DNA of 64,000 nt from Candidatus Microthrix subdominans (GCA_016719385.1 JADJZA010000003.1:73380-137379), one strand, 5' to 3'; counted from the stretch's first letter, positions 35,134 through 43,399 are shown. Notes: generated from the sequence alone by a model not told the origin. Program-made: numbers and translations.

Positions 35134-35169
35134 CAGGCGCGCTGTGCGACGACCAAGAAGGTTGTTGTT

Positions 35170-35208
35170 CAACGATCACAGCGATCGTTGCGCAAGCGGG
35201 GCTTGCGC
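35170..35208 (+). promoter_or_regulatory. Leader hairpins of lipoprotein gene 1
   Basis: Two adjacent stems in the presumed leader: CAACGATC / GATCGTTG (loop of 5) then GCGCAAGC / GCTTGCGC (loop GGG). Matching elements occur at 36117-36150 (decayed) and 36922-36960. They end 12-14 nt before the GGGGGA ribosome site, so they could control translation or act as an operator; no known riboswitch class fits. Confidence 0.55.
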
Positions 35209-35231
35209 ACCAGCACAACAAGGGGGAATAC

Positions 35232-35906
35232 ATGAACAAGCAAAGGCTTACTTCGACTCGAACCGGTATGGCGGTGACCGTTCTTGCGTTGCTCACACTG
35301 ATTGCCGCAGCGTGTGCGCCGGCACCTACAGCGGCGACCGTTTTCTCCTCGGATGCGTTAGGTAGCATCCGTATCAACGTGACGGTGCCGGGCGACCCGG
35401 ACGCCGATCCACCGACCCAGGATCAGACGCTCCCCGTCGACATCCCGCTCACCGGCGTGGCATCGGGCACCTGGGACACGGGAGACACCGGCCAGTTCGA
35501 TGTGGACCTGGCGCTCGACAGCGGCTCGTTCCCGCTTGACGTCCCGGGCATCGGCACCCTGACGATCACCTACAGCATCAACGACGTCGCAACCGGGTCG
35601 GGGAGCTTTGACCCACAAACGGGCATCGGCGGCTTTGGCACCAGCATCGTCTTCACCGTCGACTCGGTCGACCTTCTGGGCCCGATCCCTCCACCGTGCG
35701 ACCTGGCATTCGGCATGTCGCTCAACGGAATGATCGACCCCGGCACCGGGATGCTCGGCGTGGGCCAGGACGGCTTTGCTGTCACGCCCCCTGCCGAGAC
35801 GGACTGCGGTGGACTGGGTGGCATCTTCGGTGACCTGCTGGGCGGACCGGACAACTCGGTCACCCTCAGCTTCCAGGTTGGTCCGGTCCTGGAACCAGGG
35901 AGCTGA
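35232..35906 (+). CDS. Lipoprotein, triplet family member 1
   Basis: 224 residues. Lipoprotein signal peptide with TLIAAAC lipobox (Cys about residue 26), then an all-beta mature domain with family landmarks VTVPGDPDADPPT, DTGQFDVDLALDSGSFPLDVPG, PQTGIGGFGTSIVFTVDSVD, CDLAFGMSL, DPGTGMLG and DCGGLGG. Two mature Cys (CDL and DCG) may form a disulfide. The ATG has AGGGGGA upstream. I do not recognise the family. Closest to member 3 over the C-terminal third at DNA level. Own promoter and terminator. Confidence 0.8.
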   Translation: MNKQRLTSTRTGMAVTVLALLTLIAAACAPAPTAATVFSSDALGSIRINVTVPGDPDADPPTQDQTLPVDIPLTGVASGTWDTGDTGQFDVDLALDSGSFPLDVPGIGTLTITYSINDVATGSGSFDPQTGIGGFGTSIVFTVDSVDLLGPIPPPCDLAFGMSLNGMIDPGTGMLGVGQDGFAVTPPAETDCGGLGGIFGDLLGGPDNSVTLSFQVGPVLEPGS

Positions 35907-35915
35907 TCCGAGGCC

Positions 35916-35993
35916 GTTCCATCCGTTGTCGAATGGAACCAGGAAAACCACTGTCAAGAAGCGGCCCGGTCGATTCGTCGGCCGGGCCGCTTC
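35916..35993 (+). terminator. Two-hairpin terminator of lipoprotein gene 1
   Basis: Hairpin 1: GTTCCAT / ATGGAAC (35916-35939). Hairpin 2: GAAGCGGCCCGG / CCGGGCCGCTTC, 12-bp perfect stem (35958-35993). The same two hairpins follow gene 3, where hairpin 1 shows a compensated A-T to G-C pair. Confidence 0.75.
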
Positions 35994-36052
35994 GTCATGG
36001 GGGCGACCCCTGTGCGAGTTCGGCCGTGTGCTTCGGCGGTCCGATCGGGCCG

Positions 36053-36081
36053 TTGACATTATTGAGGTCTCTTCCTACTGT
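36053..36081 (+). promoter_or_regulatory. Promoter of lipoprotein gene 2
   Basis: Consensus TTGACA (36053-36058), 17-nt spacer ending TTCC, TACTGT (36076-36081). The leader carries a decayed copy of the hairpin element at 36117-36150. Confidence 0.75.
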
Positions 36082-36178
36082 CAGAGACGCTGCCCAGGGA
36101 TCTCGATTGCTGCTTGACGATCGGAGGGTTCGTTGAGCAAGCGGGGGCTTCCGTGACAGCCAAACAGGGGGAAATGGC

Positions 36179-36829
36179 ATGAGCAAGCGAAGGCTGACTT
36201 CGACGCGAAGCGGGATGGCAGTGGCCGTGCTGGCGGTGCTCACACTCGTCGCCACAGCGTGTTCACCGGCACCGCCTGCGACGTTCGACTCCGCCGTCAC
36301 CATGAACATCCACATCGATGTGACGGTGCCCGGCAACCCAAACGCCAATCCACCGACCGCCGATCAGCCGCTCCACTTCGACATCCCGTTGGCCGGCCAG
36401 GCGGTGGGAAGCTGGAACGCGGGGGACACCGGCCAGCTCGATGTGAACCTGGCGATGGACGACGGCGCGTTCCCGATCGATGGCCCGGGCCTCCCAACCT
36501 TATGGTTCCATTACCGCATCGCCGACGCCGCAATCGGGACGGGGACCTTCGACCCGCAAACGGGCACCGGCGGCTTTGACACCAGCATCGTCTTCACCGT
36601 CACCGATCTCACCGCGTTGAGCGGCGTGATCCGACCGCCATGCGACCTGACCTACGATATGTCGCTCGTCGGCCAGATCGATCCGAATACCGGCATGCTG
36701 AACGCAAGCCAGAACGGCTTCGACGTCACGCCCCCGGGTCCGTCGGACTGCGGCGAACTCCAGAGGCTCGTCGCCCTACTGTTCGGCGCACCGGACAACT
36801 CGGTCACCGTCAGCTTCCTCGTCGGCTAA
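36179..36829 (+). CDS. Lipoprotein, triplet family member 2
   Basis: 216 residues. The signal peptide shares RRLTSTRSGMAV with its neighbours and ends in TLVATAC; the mature part keeps IHIDVTVPGNPNANPPT, DTGQLDVNLAMDDGAFPIDGPG, DPQTGTGGFDTSIVFTV, CDLTYDMSL, DPNTGMLN and DCGEL. It is the most diverged member: WFHYRIADAAIG replaces the TYSIN segment and the GGIFGDLLGG stretch is lost. The ATG follows AGGGGGAA. No terminator hairpin like those of genes 1 and 3 follows. Function unknown; exported and lipid-anchored. Confidence 0.78.
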   Translation: MSKRRLTSTRSGMAVAVLAVLTLVATACSPAPPATFDSAVTMNIHIDVTVPGNPNANPPTADQPLHFDIPLAGQAVGSWNAGDTGQLDVNLAMDDGAFPIDGPGLPTLWFHYRIADAAIGTGTFDPQTGTGGFDTSIVFTVTDLTALSGVIRPPCDLTYDMSLVGQIDPNTGMLNASQNGFDVTPPGPSDCGELQRLVALLFGAPDNSVTVSFLVG

Positions 36830-36854
36830 TCCTCACCCTGGCCGATCGGGTCGC

Positions 36855-36883
36855 TTGACACCCAGTACCTCCATTCCTATGGT
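36855..36883 (+). promoter_or_regulatory. Promoter of lipoprotein gene 3
   Basis: Consensus TTGACA (36855-36860), 17-nt spacer ending ATTCC, TATGGT (36878-36883); leader about 92 nt, as for the other two genes. Confidence 0.75.
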
Positions 36884-36893
36884 CGCCCGTGCT

Positions 36894-36960
36894 GTCCAAC
36901 GATCACACTGATCGTTGGACAACGGTCAGAGCGATCGTTGTGCGAGCGGGATGTGCTCGC
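36894..36960 (+). promoter_or_regulatory. Leader hairpins of lipoprotein gene 3
   Basis: A perfect 12-bp stem with a 3-nt loop (GTCCAACGATCA / TGATCGTTGGAC, 36894-36920), then a copy of the shared element (AGAGCGATCGTTG, 36922-36960) ending in a GCGAGC / GCTCGC stem. The CGATC/GATCG dyad is common to genes 1 and 3. Confidence 0.55.
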
Positions 36961-36981
36961 CGGCCCATCAGGGGAGACCAC

Positions 36982-37650
36982 ATGAAACAACGAAGGCTTA
37001 CGTCCACGCGAACCGGCTTGGCGGTGACCGTACTGGCACTGTTGACGCTCATTGCCGCAGCGTGTGCACCGGCGCCGGCACCGGGGTTCGACTCCGCCGT
37101 TTCCGGGAATATCCACATCGACGTAACGGTGCCGGGCGATCCGGACGCCGAGCCGCCGACCGCAGATGAGATCATTCCCGTCGACATCCCTGTCACCGGC
37201 CAGGCAACCGGCGCTTGGGACCAAGCGGACACAGGCTTTTTCGACGTGGAACTTGCTCTCGACGGCGGTTCGTTCCCGCTGGAGGTCCCGGGCCTCGGAA
37301 CCCTGACGGTCACCTACAGCATCAACAACGTTGCCACCGGGTACGGTCAGTTCCAACCGCAAACGGGCATTGGCGGCTTTGACACGAGCATCGTCTTCAC
37401 CGTCGACGAGGTCGACGCTCTGGGCCCGATCTCTCAACCGTGTGACCTGGAATTCGGCATGTCGCTCGGCGGACAGATCGACCCCGACACCGGAATGCTC
37501 GACGTGGGCCGGGACGGCTTTGGTGTCAACCCCCCTGCCGAGACGGACTGCGGTGGACTGGGTGGCATCTTCGGTGACCTGCTCGGAGGACCGGACAACT
37601 CGGTCAACCTCAGCTTCCTGGTCGGTACGATCTCAGAACCAGCCAGCTGA
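36982..37650 (+). CDS. Lipoprotein, triplet family member 3
   Basis: 222 residues. Signal peptide with TLIAAAC lipobox; mature landmarks IHIDVTVPGDPDAEPPT, DTGFFDVELALDGGSFPLEVPG, PQTGIGGFDTSIVFTVDEVD, CDLEFGMSLGGQIDPDTGMLD and DCGGLGGIFGDLLGGPDNSV (given as separate landmarks). Nearly identical to member 1 near the C-terminus, including the DNA around the stop, so these two are recent duplicates or have undergone gene conversion. ATG 36982 follows GGGGAGA. Confidence 0.8.
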   Translation: MKQRRLTSTRTGLAVTVLALLTLIAAACAPAPAPGFDSAVSGNIHIDVTVPGDPDAEPPTADEIIPVDIPVTGQATGAWDQADTGFFDVELALDGGSFPLEVPGLGTLTVTYSINNVATGYGQFQPQTGIGGFDTSIVFTVDEVDALGPISQPCDLEFGMSLGGQIDPDTGMLDVGRDGFGVNPPAETDCGGLGGIFGDLLGGPDNSVNLSFLVGTISEPAS

Positions 37651-37659
37651 CCCAAGGCC

Positions 37660-37734
37660 GTTCCGTCCGTTGCCGAACGGAACGAGCAATCCAAGACCAT
37701 GAAGCGGCCCGGTCGATTCGTCGGCCGGGCCGCT
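37660..37734 (+). terminator. Two-hairpin terminator of lipoprotein gene 3
   Basis: Hairpin 1: GTTCCGT / ACGGAAC (37660-37683), a compensated variant of the gene 1 stem. Hairpin 2: AGCGGCCCGG / CCGGGCCGCT (37703-37734). Lies between gene 3 and the convergent hydrolase gene and may serve both. Confidence 0.75.
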
Positions 37735-37753
37735 CTGTCGTTGTGGATCCCCT

Positions 37754-38929
37754 CTACCCGGGGTCGGCGGTCAGGATGACGGTGGCGTCGGTGAAGTTCT
37801 CGGTGACCGCCGGGTCGAGCCCCACCGGCTCGGGGTCGATCCCCAGGCTGTAGCGCAGGAAGGCCACGCTGAAGTGATCGATCGCCTCGAACGCCTTGGC
37901 GGGGTCGAGCTGATCGTCCTCGCAGCCGTCGGAGGCCAGAGCCAGCAGGTTGTCGGGCAGGTCCAAGCCGATCTCGCCGACCAGCCCGACCAACCCGCCC
38001 TGGTCCTTCCCGATCAGGCAGATGTCGGAGAACACCAGGTGCCCCGCACCTTCGATCTTCACCAAGTATTTGGGCGGCCGCATTCCGTCGTACACCTCTT
38101 CACTGGCGGTGAACGGGATGATGTTGTCCTTGGTGCCGGCCATCACCATGCCCGGGACGTCGGGCACCGGCGGTGGCGCTTCACCGTCCTCAGTGCGGTT
38201 GCCGATCGAGTAGGCGATGAATGCCTTCACGCGCGGCTCGGCGCTCGCCTCACGGTAGGCGGCGCCCGCGCCCGCCGAGTGGCCGGCCACGGTCACCATG
38301 TCCTCGTCGAGCAGGCCGGTGAGGGGCGAGTCCTTCAGCGCCAGCGCTGCATCGAGTGAGGCGGACAGCACCTCGGGATCCTCCCGCTCTGCAACCCCCT
38401 CGGCCGCCGTCCCCAGCTGTCCGCCCAGGCTGCGCTCGACGTGGTCGGGTGCAACGACGACAAAGCCCCAGGACGCCAGGTGGGTGACCAGGTCGGCGGA
38501 CTGCTCGGGAAAGCCGGCGAAGCCGTGGCTGAACAGCACGACCGGATAGGGGCCGTCTGCGCCGGCATCGGCGTCGGGGTGGGCGGCGATCTCATACAGG
38601 GGGCGCTTGTCGGCGGGGATCTGGGCCTGCAGCCCTGGGTTGAGCAGCCCGGCGAGGTCAAATGACTCGAGCGGCAGGTCGGTGGCGCTGTCGGCGGCCG
38701 GGTACCAGGCCTGCACTCGGCGGCCGTCGTCCAGCTTGAATGCGATGGTACCCACCTCGTTCGGACCACGCTCGGCGTAGGCCGCGTCGGCGCCAACGTC
38801 CGCTGCGCTGGTCGTCGAAGCCGCTTCCCCGGAGTTCGCGCTGTCTGGCGCCGCCTCGTCCGAGTCGGAACACCCGGCGACAACCATCAGCAGAGCGACG
38901 AACGGAACGAACCACTTGGTTGGGCGCAT
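37754..38929 (-). CDS. Lipoprotein alpha/beta hydrolase (PAF-acetylhydrolase/dienelactone-hydrolase-like)
   Basis: 391 residues from ATG 38929. Lipobox MVVAGC, then a Ser/Ala/Asp linker. The domain has VVLFSHGFAGFPEQSADLVTHLASWGFVVVAPDH (landmarks LFSHGFAG and VVVAPDH), the nucleophile GHSAGAG, TKDNIIPF with the likely acid and EGAGHLVF with the catalytic His. Lipid-anchored extracellular esterase; substrate unknown. Distinct from the smaller lipoprotein hydrolase at 30688. Confidence 0.85.
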   Translation of the reverse strand: MRPTKWFVPFVALLMVVAGCSDSDEAAPDSANSGEAASTTSAADVGADAAYAERGPNEVGTIAFKLDDGRRVQAWYPAADSATDLPLESFDLAGLLNPGLQAQIPADKRPLYEIAAHPDADAGADGPYPVVLFSHGFAGFPEQSADLVTHLASWGFVVVAPDHVERSLGGQLGTAAEGVAEREDPEVLSASLDAALALKDSPLTGLLDEDMVTVAGHSAGAGAAYREASAEPRVKAFIAYSIGNRTEDGEAPPPVPDVPGMVMAGTKDNIIPFTASEEVYDGMRPPKYLVKIEGAGHLVFSDICLIGKDQGGLVGLVGEIGLDLPDNLLALASDGCEDDQLDPAKAFEAIDHFSVAFLRYSLGIDPEPVGLDPAVTENFTDATVILTADPG

Positions 38930-39086
38930 TGCCGCAGGGTAACCAGCGAACGCCGCACGGTGCTCGACCGGCGCGTGGCTACCCGGGCGATCGAGATCGT
39001 TAGAGTCTCCTCGTCGCGTTGCCGTCGGCCAGAGCCAGATCGACCTCCGGCTCCCCACTCATTCCCCCACCTGCCGAGGAGGCCCT

Positions 39087-40172
39087 GTGTTCCTCGCCCT
39101 ACGAGACCTGAAGTTTGCCCGGGGCCGCTTCGCCTTGGTCGGCCTGGTGATCGGGTTGGTCGCTTTGATGGCCACGCTGCTGTCCGGCCTGGCCAACGGG
39201 CTGGTCGACGACGGCATCTCCGGGTTGCGAGCGCTGCCCCTGACGCACCTGGCCTTCCAGCCCGGTGCGGACAGCACGTTCAGTCGCTCGACCCTGACCG
39301 ATGTAAACGTCGAGCCGTACGAGAAGCTCGACGGCGTGGAGGCATCGGCGCTGGGCGTGTCGTTCTTCAACGCCAAGCGCGCCAACGGCTCGACGATCGA
39401 CATGGCACTGTTTGGCATCCCGGAGGACAGCTTTCTTGCACCCCGGGGTGAAGCCCGACAGGCGCTTGCGGGACGACCCGGTCTGGTGCTCAGCGACGAG
39501 TTCCAAACCGACGGCATCAAGGTGGGCGACCTGCTGACCGTCGTCGGCATCGACGAGGAACTGCCGGTGCTCGGGTTCACCTACTCCGGGTCGTACGGGC
39601 ACGTGCCGATCGCCTTTACGTCGCTCGAGACCTGGCAGGACCTGCTGTACGGCGACAACGCCAAAGGTCGCTTCTCCGCCATCGCCCTGAAGGCCGACGA
39701 CGGGACCAACTTTGCCGCCGCCGAGCAGGCATCGGACACCGAGGCGGAGACCAAGGACGCCGCCTACGCCGGCTCTCCCGGCTACACCGGTGAAACGTCC
39801 ACGATGAGCCTGATCCAGAACTTCCTGTTGGTGATCTCGGCCCTGATCGTTGGGGCGTTCTTCACGGTATGGACCGTGCAGCGGGCCTCCCAGATCGCGC
39901 TGCTCAGGGCACTGGGTGCCTCCAGGTCCTACGTGCTGCGCGACGCCCTCGGGCAGATGGCGATCGTCTTGGTGTCCACTGCGATGCTCGGGTCGCTCCT
40001 GGCGGTCGCCATCGGCTCGCTCGTCAGCACCAACGCCCCGTTCCGGCTGGCAGCCGGCCCCATCCTTTCCACGATCGGCCTGCTCATCCTCTTCGGCATG
40101 ATCGGCTGTCTGATCGCCGTCAGACGGATCACCTCGGTCGACCCGATCATGGCGTTGCGGAGCCAGCCGTGA
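39087..40172 (+). CDS. ABC transporter permease, FtsX/MacB (DevC) type
   Basis: 361 residues from GTG 39087. One N-terminal helix (RFALVGLVIGLVALMATLLSG region), a large extracytoplasmic MacB-like core domain of about 220 residues, then three C-terminal helices with the FtsX coupling pattern (SQIALLRALGASRSYVLRDAL) and a final RRITSVDPIMALRS. Moves lipid, lipoprotein or peptide cargo by mechanotransmission. The ATPase gene follows after 31 bp. Confidence 0.9.
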   Translation: MFLALRDLKFARGRFALVGLVIGLVALMATLLSGLANGLVDDGISGLRALPLTHLAFQPGADSTFSRSTLTDVNVEPYEKLDGVEASALGVSFFNAKRANGSTIDMALFGIPEDSFLAPRGEARQALAGRPGLVLSDEFQTDGIKVGDLLTVVGIDEELPVLGFTYSGSYGHVPIAFTSLETWQDLLYGDNAKGRFSAIALKADDGTNFAAAEQASDTEAETKDAAYAGSPGYTGETSTMSLIQNFLLVISALIVGAFFTVWTVQRASQIALLRALGASRSYVLRDALGQMAIVLVSTAMLGSLLAVAIGSLVSTNAPFRLAAGPILSTIGLLILFGMIGCLIAVRRITSVDPIMALRSQP

Positions 40173-40203
40173 ATCGCGCCCGCCACCACGAAGGACGGAT
40201 GGC

Positions 40204-40890
40204 ATGAACCTGCACCTCGATTCGGTCACCGTGACCGTGCCCGACGGGCGCGACACCCGGACAATCTGCGACGAGATATCACTGAGCGTCGAACCCGGCG
40301 AGGTTGTGGCGCTCACCGGCGCCTCCGGTTCGGGTAAGTCCACCCTGCTCGCCGTCGCCGCCCTGCTGTTGCGTCCCGACTCCGGAAAGGTGACCGTGGC
40401 GGGCGTCGAGGCCACCGACCTGTCCGACGCCGAACGCACCCGGCTGCGCCGTGATCACATCGGCATCGTCTACCAGGCGGCCAGCCTGTTTCCGTCGCTC
40501 ACCGCTCGCGAACAGGTGCGCCTGGTCGCCCACATCTCCGGCAACCTCAACGACACGACCAAAAAACGCGCCGACGAACTGTTGGAACGGGTCGGGTTGA
40601 CCGACCGGGCCGACGCCCGACCCGCCGAGCTGTCCGGCGGCGAACGCCAACGTGTCGGCATCGCCCGTGCGCTGATGGGCTCCCCGTCGGTGCTGCTCGC
40701 CGACGAACCCACCGCCGCGCTCGACGCCGAACGCGGCGTCGCCATCATGGACCTGCTGACCGAGAACGCGACGTCGATGGGCATCGCCACCGTCGTCGTC
40801 ACCCACGCGCCGGATCAGCTCGAGGAGGACCGGACGTTCAGCATCGGCGGCGGTCGCCTCGCCGAGGTCCGACCGAAGCCGAGCCGCTGA
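40204..40890 (+). CDS. ABC transporter ATP-binding protein (MacB/LolD type)
   Basis: 228 residues. Walker A TGASGSGKST (about 39-48), Q-loop in GIVYQAASLFPSLT, signature LSGGERQRVGIARAL, Walker B VLLADEPTAALD and the switch His in VVVTHAPDQ. Pairs with the upstream FtsX-type permease. Its gene neighbourhood of four lipoproteins suggests, without proving, lipoprotein or envelope substrates. Confidence 0.92.
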   Translation: MNLHLDSVTVTVPDGRDTRTICDEISLSVEPGEVVALTGASGSGKSTLLAVAALLLRPDSGKVTVAGVEATDLSDAERTRLRRDHIGIVYQAASLFPSLTAREQVRLVAHISGNLNDTTKKRADELLERVGLTDRADARPAELSGGERQRVGIARALMGSPSVLLADEPTAALDAERGVAIMDLLTENATSMGIATVVVTHAPDQLEEDRTFSIGGGRLAEVRPKPSR

Positions 40891-40941
40891 CCAGGGTTCG
40901 GGCCCTGCCCCCGGTCGGCGACGATCTCCTCGACGTCAACC

Positions 40942-41307
40942 TCAGTAGCTGAACGTGGTGGCGCCCTCGTCGCCGATCCACTCCCACATAGGCACCGTGC
41001 CGCCGATGGTGGCGCCGCCGATCAGCGCACCCTCGTCGAGCTGGCGGGCGGCGAAGCAGGCCGGACAGACGAGCACCTTGCCGGACGCGGCGACGTAGCG
41101 GTCGAGCAACCCTTCGATCGAGGGGAAACCGTCGCAGTCCGAACCCGCCGCGCCGCCCTCGAGCGCCAACAGCACCGCCTCCTTGGTGAGAAACATCAGG
41201 GAGGGGCGACCCGCTTCCGCGGCGGCGACCGCCACCAACAGCGCGATGGCCACCGTCTCGGGGTCGCCCAGACCGGTGTTCAGGTTGACCACTGCCTTGT
41301 TGCTCAT
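40942..41307 (-). CDS. DsrE/DsrF-like family protein
   Basis: 121 residues: a Rossmann-like DsrE fold with LGDPETVAIALLVAVAAAEAGRPSLMFLTKEAV (landmarks GDPETVAIAL and MFLTKEAV) and two Cys in VLVCPACFAARQL, the position of the sulfur-relay Cys. Might handle persulfides in sulfur trafficking. Preceded by the dyad at 41363. Confidence 0.75.
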   Translation of the reverse strand: MSNKAVVNLNTGLGDPETVAIALLVAVAAAEAGRPSLMFLTKEAVLLALEGGAAGSDCDGFPSIEGLLDRYVAASGKVLVCPACFAARQLDEGALIGGATIGGTVPMWEWIGDEGATTFSY

Positions 41308-41362
41308 CGCAAACTCCTCACCACGCTGGCCGTTGTTGACCAGACCGGGTGCGACAGTACCC

Positions 41363-41385
41363 GGTGTGACACAAACCGCGCGTCA
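41363..41385. promoter_or_regulatory. Second copy of the GGTGTGACACA dyad
   Basis: GGTGTGACACAAACCGCG then CGTCA, matching the csp-upstream element at 7802. It lies 56 bp before the DsrE start and overlaps the last codon of the FNT gene. Confidence 0.35.
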
Positions 41386-42300
41386 CCCCTGGCGGATCTC
41401 ATGGGCACGATCCGCATGGTGCTGTTCGGAGCGAATGGTGTCGGGACCAACCTGCACCAGCCTCAGCACGGTGACCAGCCCGACGCCTCCCACGACGTTG
41501 CCGAGCACCGCCCACGCGACCGCGCCAAGCGCATCGATCCACCCGAAGGGTGCGTGGCCGGTAAACAGGGCACCCATCATCTCGAGCGACCCGACCACCG
41601 AATGGTTCAGCGGGGGCGCAGCCAGCAGGAATGCCGTCACGACGGCGATCGCCAGCTGGGCGAGCATGTCTCGGTTGGCCCGCTGGATCCAGGTCATCAA
41701 CGTGATGACGACGCCTCCCAGGATGCCGCCGGCAAAGCTGACCCAGCCGATGCCCATCTCGGGATAGTGGCGCCCAACCTCGATGGCGGTTGCGTCGAGT
41801 CCCTGGATCGAGGTCATCACCAGGCCGACCAGCAGCGCCCCGCCCAGCCAGTTGCTCACCAGCGTGGTCGCCCACAGCCGCAGGAGCGCCAGTCCATCGC
41901 GCCGCTCGGTCAGCACCACCGTCACCGGCATCATGAAGTTTTCGGTGAACAGTTCGCTGCGGGCCAACGTGAGGATGATGAAGCCGCTGGCGAATGCCAG
42001 CGAGGCCAACATCTGGCTGCCGGTGGCCTCCTTGACCACCAGCAACGCCAGCACGCCGATACCGACATCCATGCCACCCACCACGCCGGTGGCTGACATG
42101 TTGGGCAGGCTGCGATGCAGCCGCTCCTCCCCGGAGATCAACGACCGGTGGAAGGCGCGCGACAGCTGAATGTCGGCGCTCTCCTCGACGGCGTCGTCCT
42201 GGCGGGCCTGCTCGGCCCGGCCGTCCAGCCGCTCCCGTTCCTCCGAGGTTAATTCCGACGAAGGTCGCTCATCGGAGGAGCGCTGAGAGGTCGAATCCAT
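41383..42300 (-). CDS. Formate/nitrite transporter (FNT) family protein
   Basis: 305 residues from ATG 42300: a hydrophilic N-terminus of 60 residues, then six transmembrane helices with FNT landmarks (LTLARSELFTENFMMPV, NWLGGALL, GNVVGGVGLVTVLR). Pentameric channel for formate, nitrite or another small anion. The ARSELFTENF motif is that of the YfdC-like subgroup, whose substrate is not established. Confidence 0.88.
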   Translation of the reverse strand: MDSTSQRSSDERPSSELTSEERERLDGRAEQARQDDAVEESADIQLSRAFHRSLISGEERLHRSLPNMSATGVVGGMDVGIGVLALLVVKEATGSQMLASLAFASGFIILTLARSELFTENFMMPVTVVLTERRDGLALLRLWATTLVSNWLGGALLVGLVMTSIQGLDATAIEVGRHYPEMGIGWVSFAGGILGGVVITLMTWIQRANRDMLAQLAIAVVTAFLLAAPPLNHSVVGSLEMMGALFTGHAPFGWIDALGAVAWAVLGNVVGGVGLVTVLRLVQVGPDTIRSEQHHADRAHEIRQG

Positions 42301-42369
42301 CGGCCATGTATCCCCACATCGGGCCCACGACAAACCAGGCGGACGGCCGACGACGTCGCCGGCGCCGGG

Positions 42370-42437
42370 TCGCTGTGCCCGGCAGGCCGCGGTGCCCGGC
42401 AGGTCGCGGTGCCCGGCAGGCTGCTGTGCCCGGCAGG
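42370..42437 (-). repeat. Four 17-bp tandem repeats abutting a stop codon
   Basis: Four units of exactly 17 bp (T/C)CGCGGTGCCCGGCAGG-like on the plus strand, ending at the base next to the TAG stop of the F420 oxidoreductase gene. Confidence 0.9.
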
Positions 42438-43310
42438 CTATGGGGCCTTGGAGATGACCTCGGCCTCGTAGCGCTCCAGCGCGGCGTCGGTGTCCTTCCA
42501 GAACAGGAAGGACGGCAAGACCACCCGGTCGACCCCCATCTCGGCGAGCGCCTTCACCTCGTCGAGGGCACGCGAGCCGACCGCCCCGTTACCCCCGCTT
42601 GTCAACACGAGATCGTCGGGGTCGTTGCCCGCCTCGGCGGCCGCGGCTCGGGCAACGTCGAACAGCCGGGTGAGCTCGGCGTGGTCGCCCTTGCCCGGGA
42701 AGAACCCATCGCCCAGACGACCGGCCCGGCGGGCAGCGGCGTCGGAGTGCCCGCCGACGTGAACCGGGATGGCGCCGCGCTCCGGCTGGGGCCGCATCAC
42801 GCAGTCGTCGAAGCTGGTGAACTCACCGTGGTGGGTGGCCCGGTCGTCCGCCCACAACGCCCGCATGGCGGCGATGTAGTCGTCGGTGCGTCGGCCGCGA
42901 CCGTCGAAGGGCACGCCGAGCGCGTCGAACTCCTCCTCAAGCCATCCGACACCGATGCCAAACTCCATGCGTCCACCGGACATCGCGTCGAGCGTGGCCA
43001 ACTGCTTGGCAAGCACCAGCGGGTTGCGCTGGGGCACGATCAAAATGCCGGTCGCCAACTTGATGCGTGACGTCACCGCCGCCAGGTAGGACAGCCAGAT
43101 CAACGGATCGGGGATGGGCGCGTCGTCGTTGCCGGGCATCCGACCCGACGGGTCGTAGGGGTAGGTCGACTCGTACCCCGCCGGCACGACGACGTGCTCG
43201 ACGGTCCACAGCGATTCGAACCCCACCTCCTCGGCCTTGATGGCGAAGGCGGCCGCCGCCTCCGGGTCGACAAATGGTCCGGTATTGGCGAAGACGATCC
43301 CAAAGTCCAT
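42438..43310 (-). CDS. LLM class F420-dependent oxidoreductase
   Basis: 290 residues. Luciferase-like TIM barrel with the TIGR03619-type layout: MDFGIVFANTGPF, FESLWTVEHVVVP, LATGILIVPQRNPLVLAKQLATLD and GRMEFGIGVGWLEEEF. Uses coenzyme F420 to reduce or oxidise an unknown organic substrate. Single gene, divergent from the glycosyltransferase. Confidence 0.9.
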   Translation of the reverse strand: MDFGIVFANTGPFVDPEAAAAFAIKAEEVGFESLWTVEHVVVPAGYESTYPYDPSGRMPGNDDAPIPDPLIWLSYLAAVTSRIKLATGILIVPQRNPLVLAKQLATLDAMSGGRMEFGIGVGWLEEEFDALGVPFDGRGRRTDDYIAAMRALWADDRATHHGEFTSFDDCVMRPQPERGAIPVHVGGHSDAAARRAGRLGDGFFPGKGDHAELTRLFDVARAAAAEAGNDPDDLVLTSGGNGAVGSRALDEVKALAEMGVDRVVLPSFLFWKDTDAALERYEAEVISKAP

Positions 43311-43399
43311 GCGGGCAAGCTAGCGGCGCGTCCCGCCGCACGCTGCCGGAGGTCCCACCGCAACCCCCGCCATGTGGCATCGACGGGTACGGTCCAACC

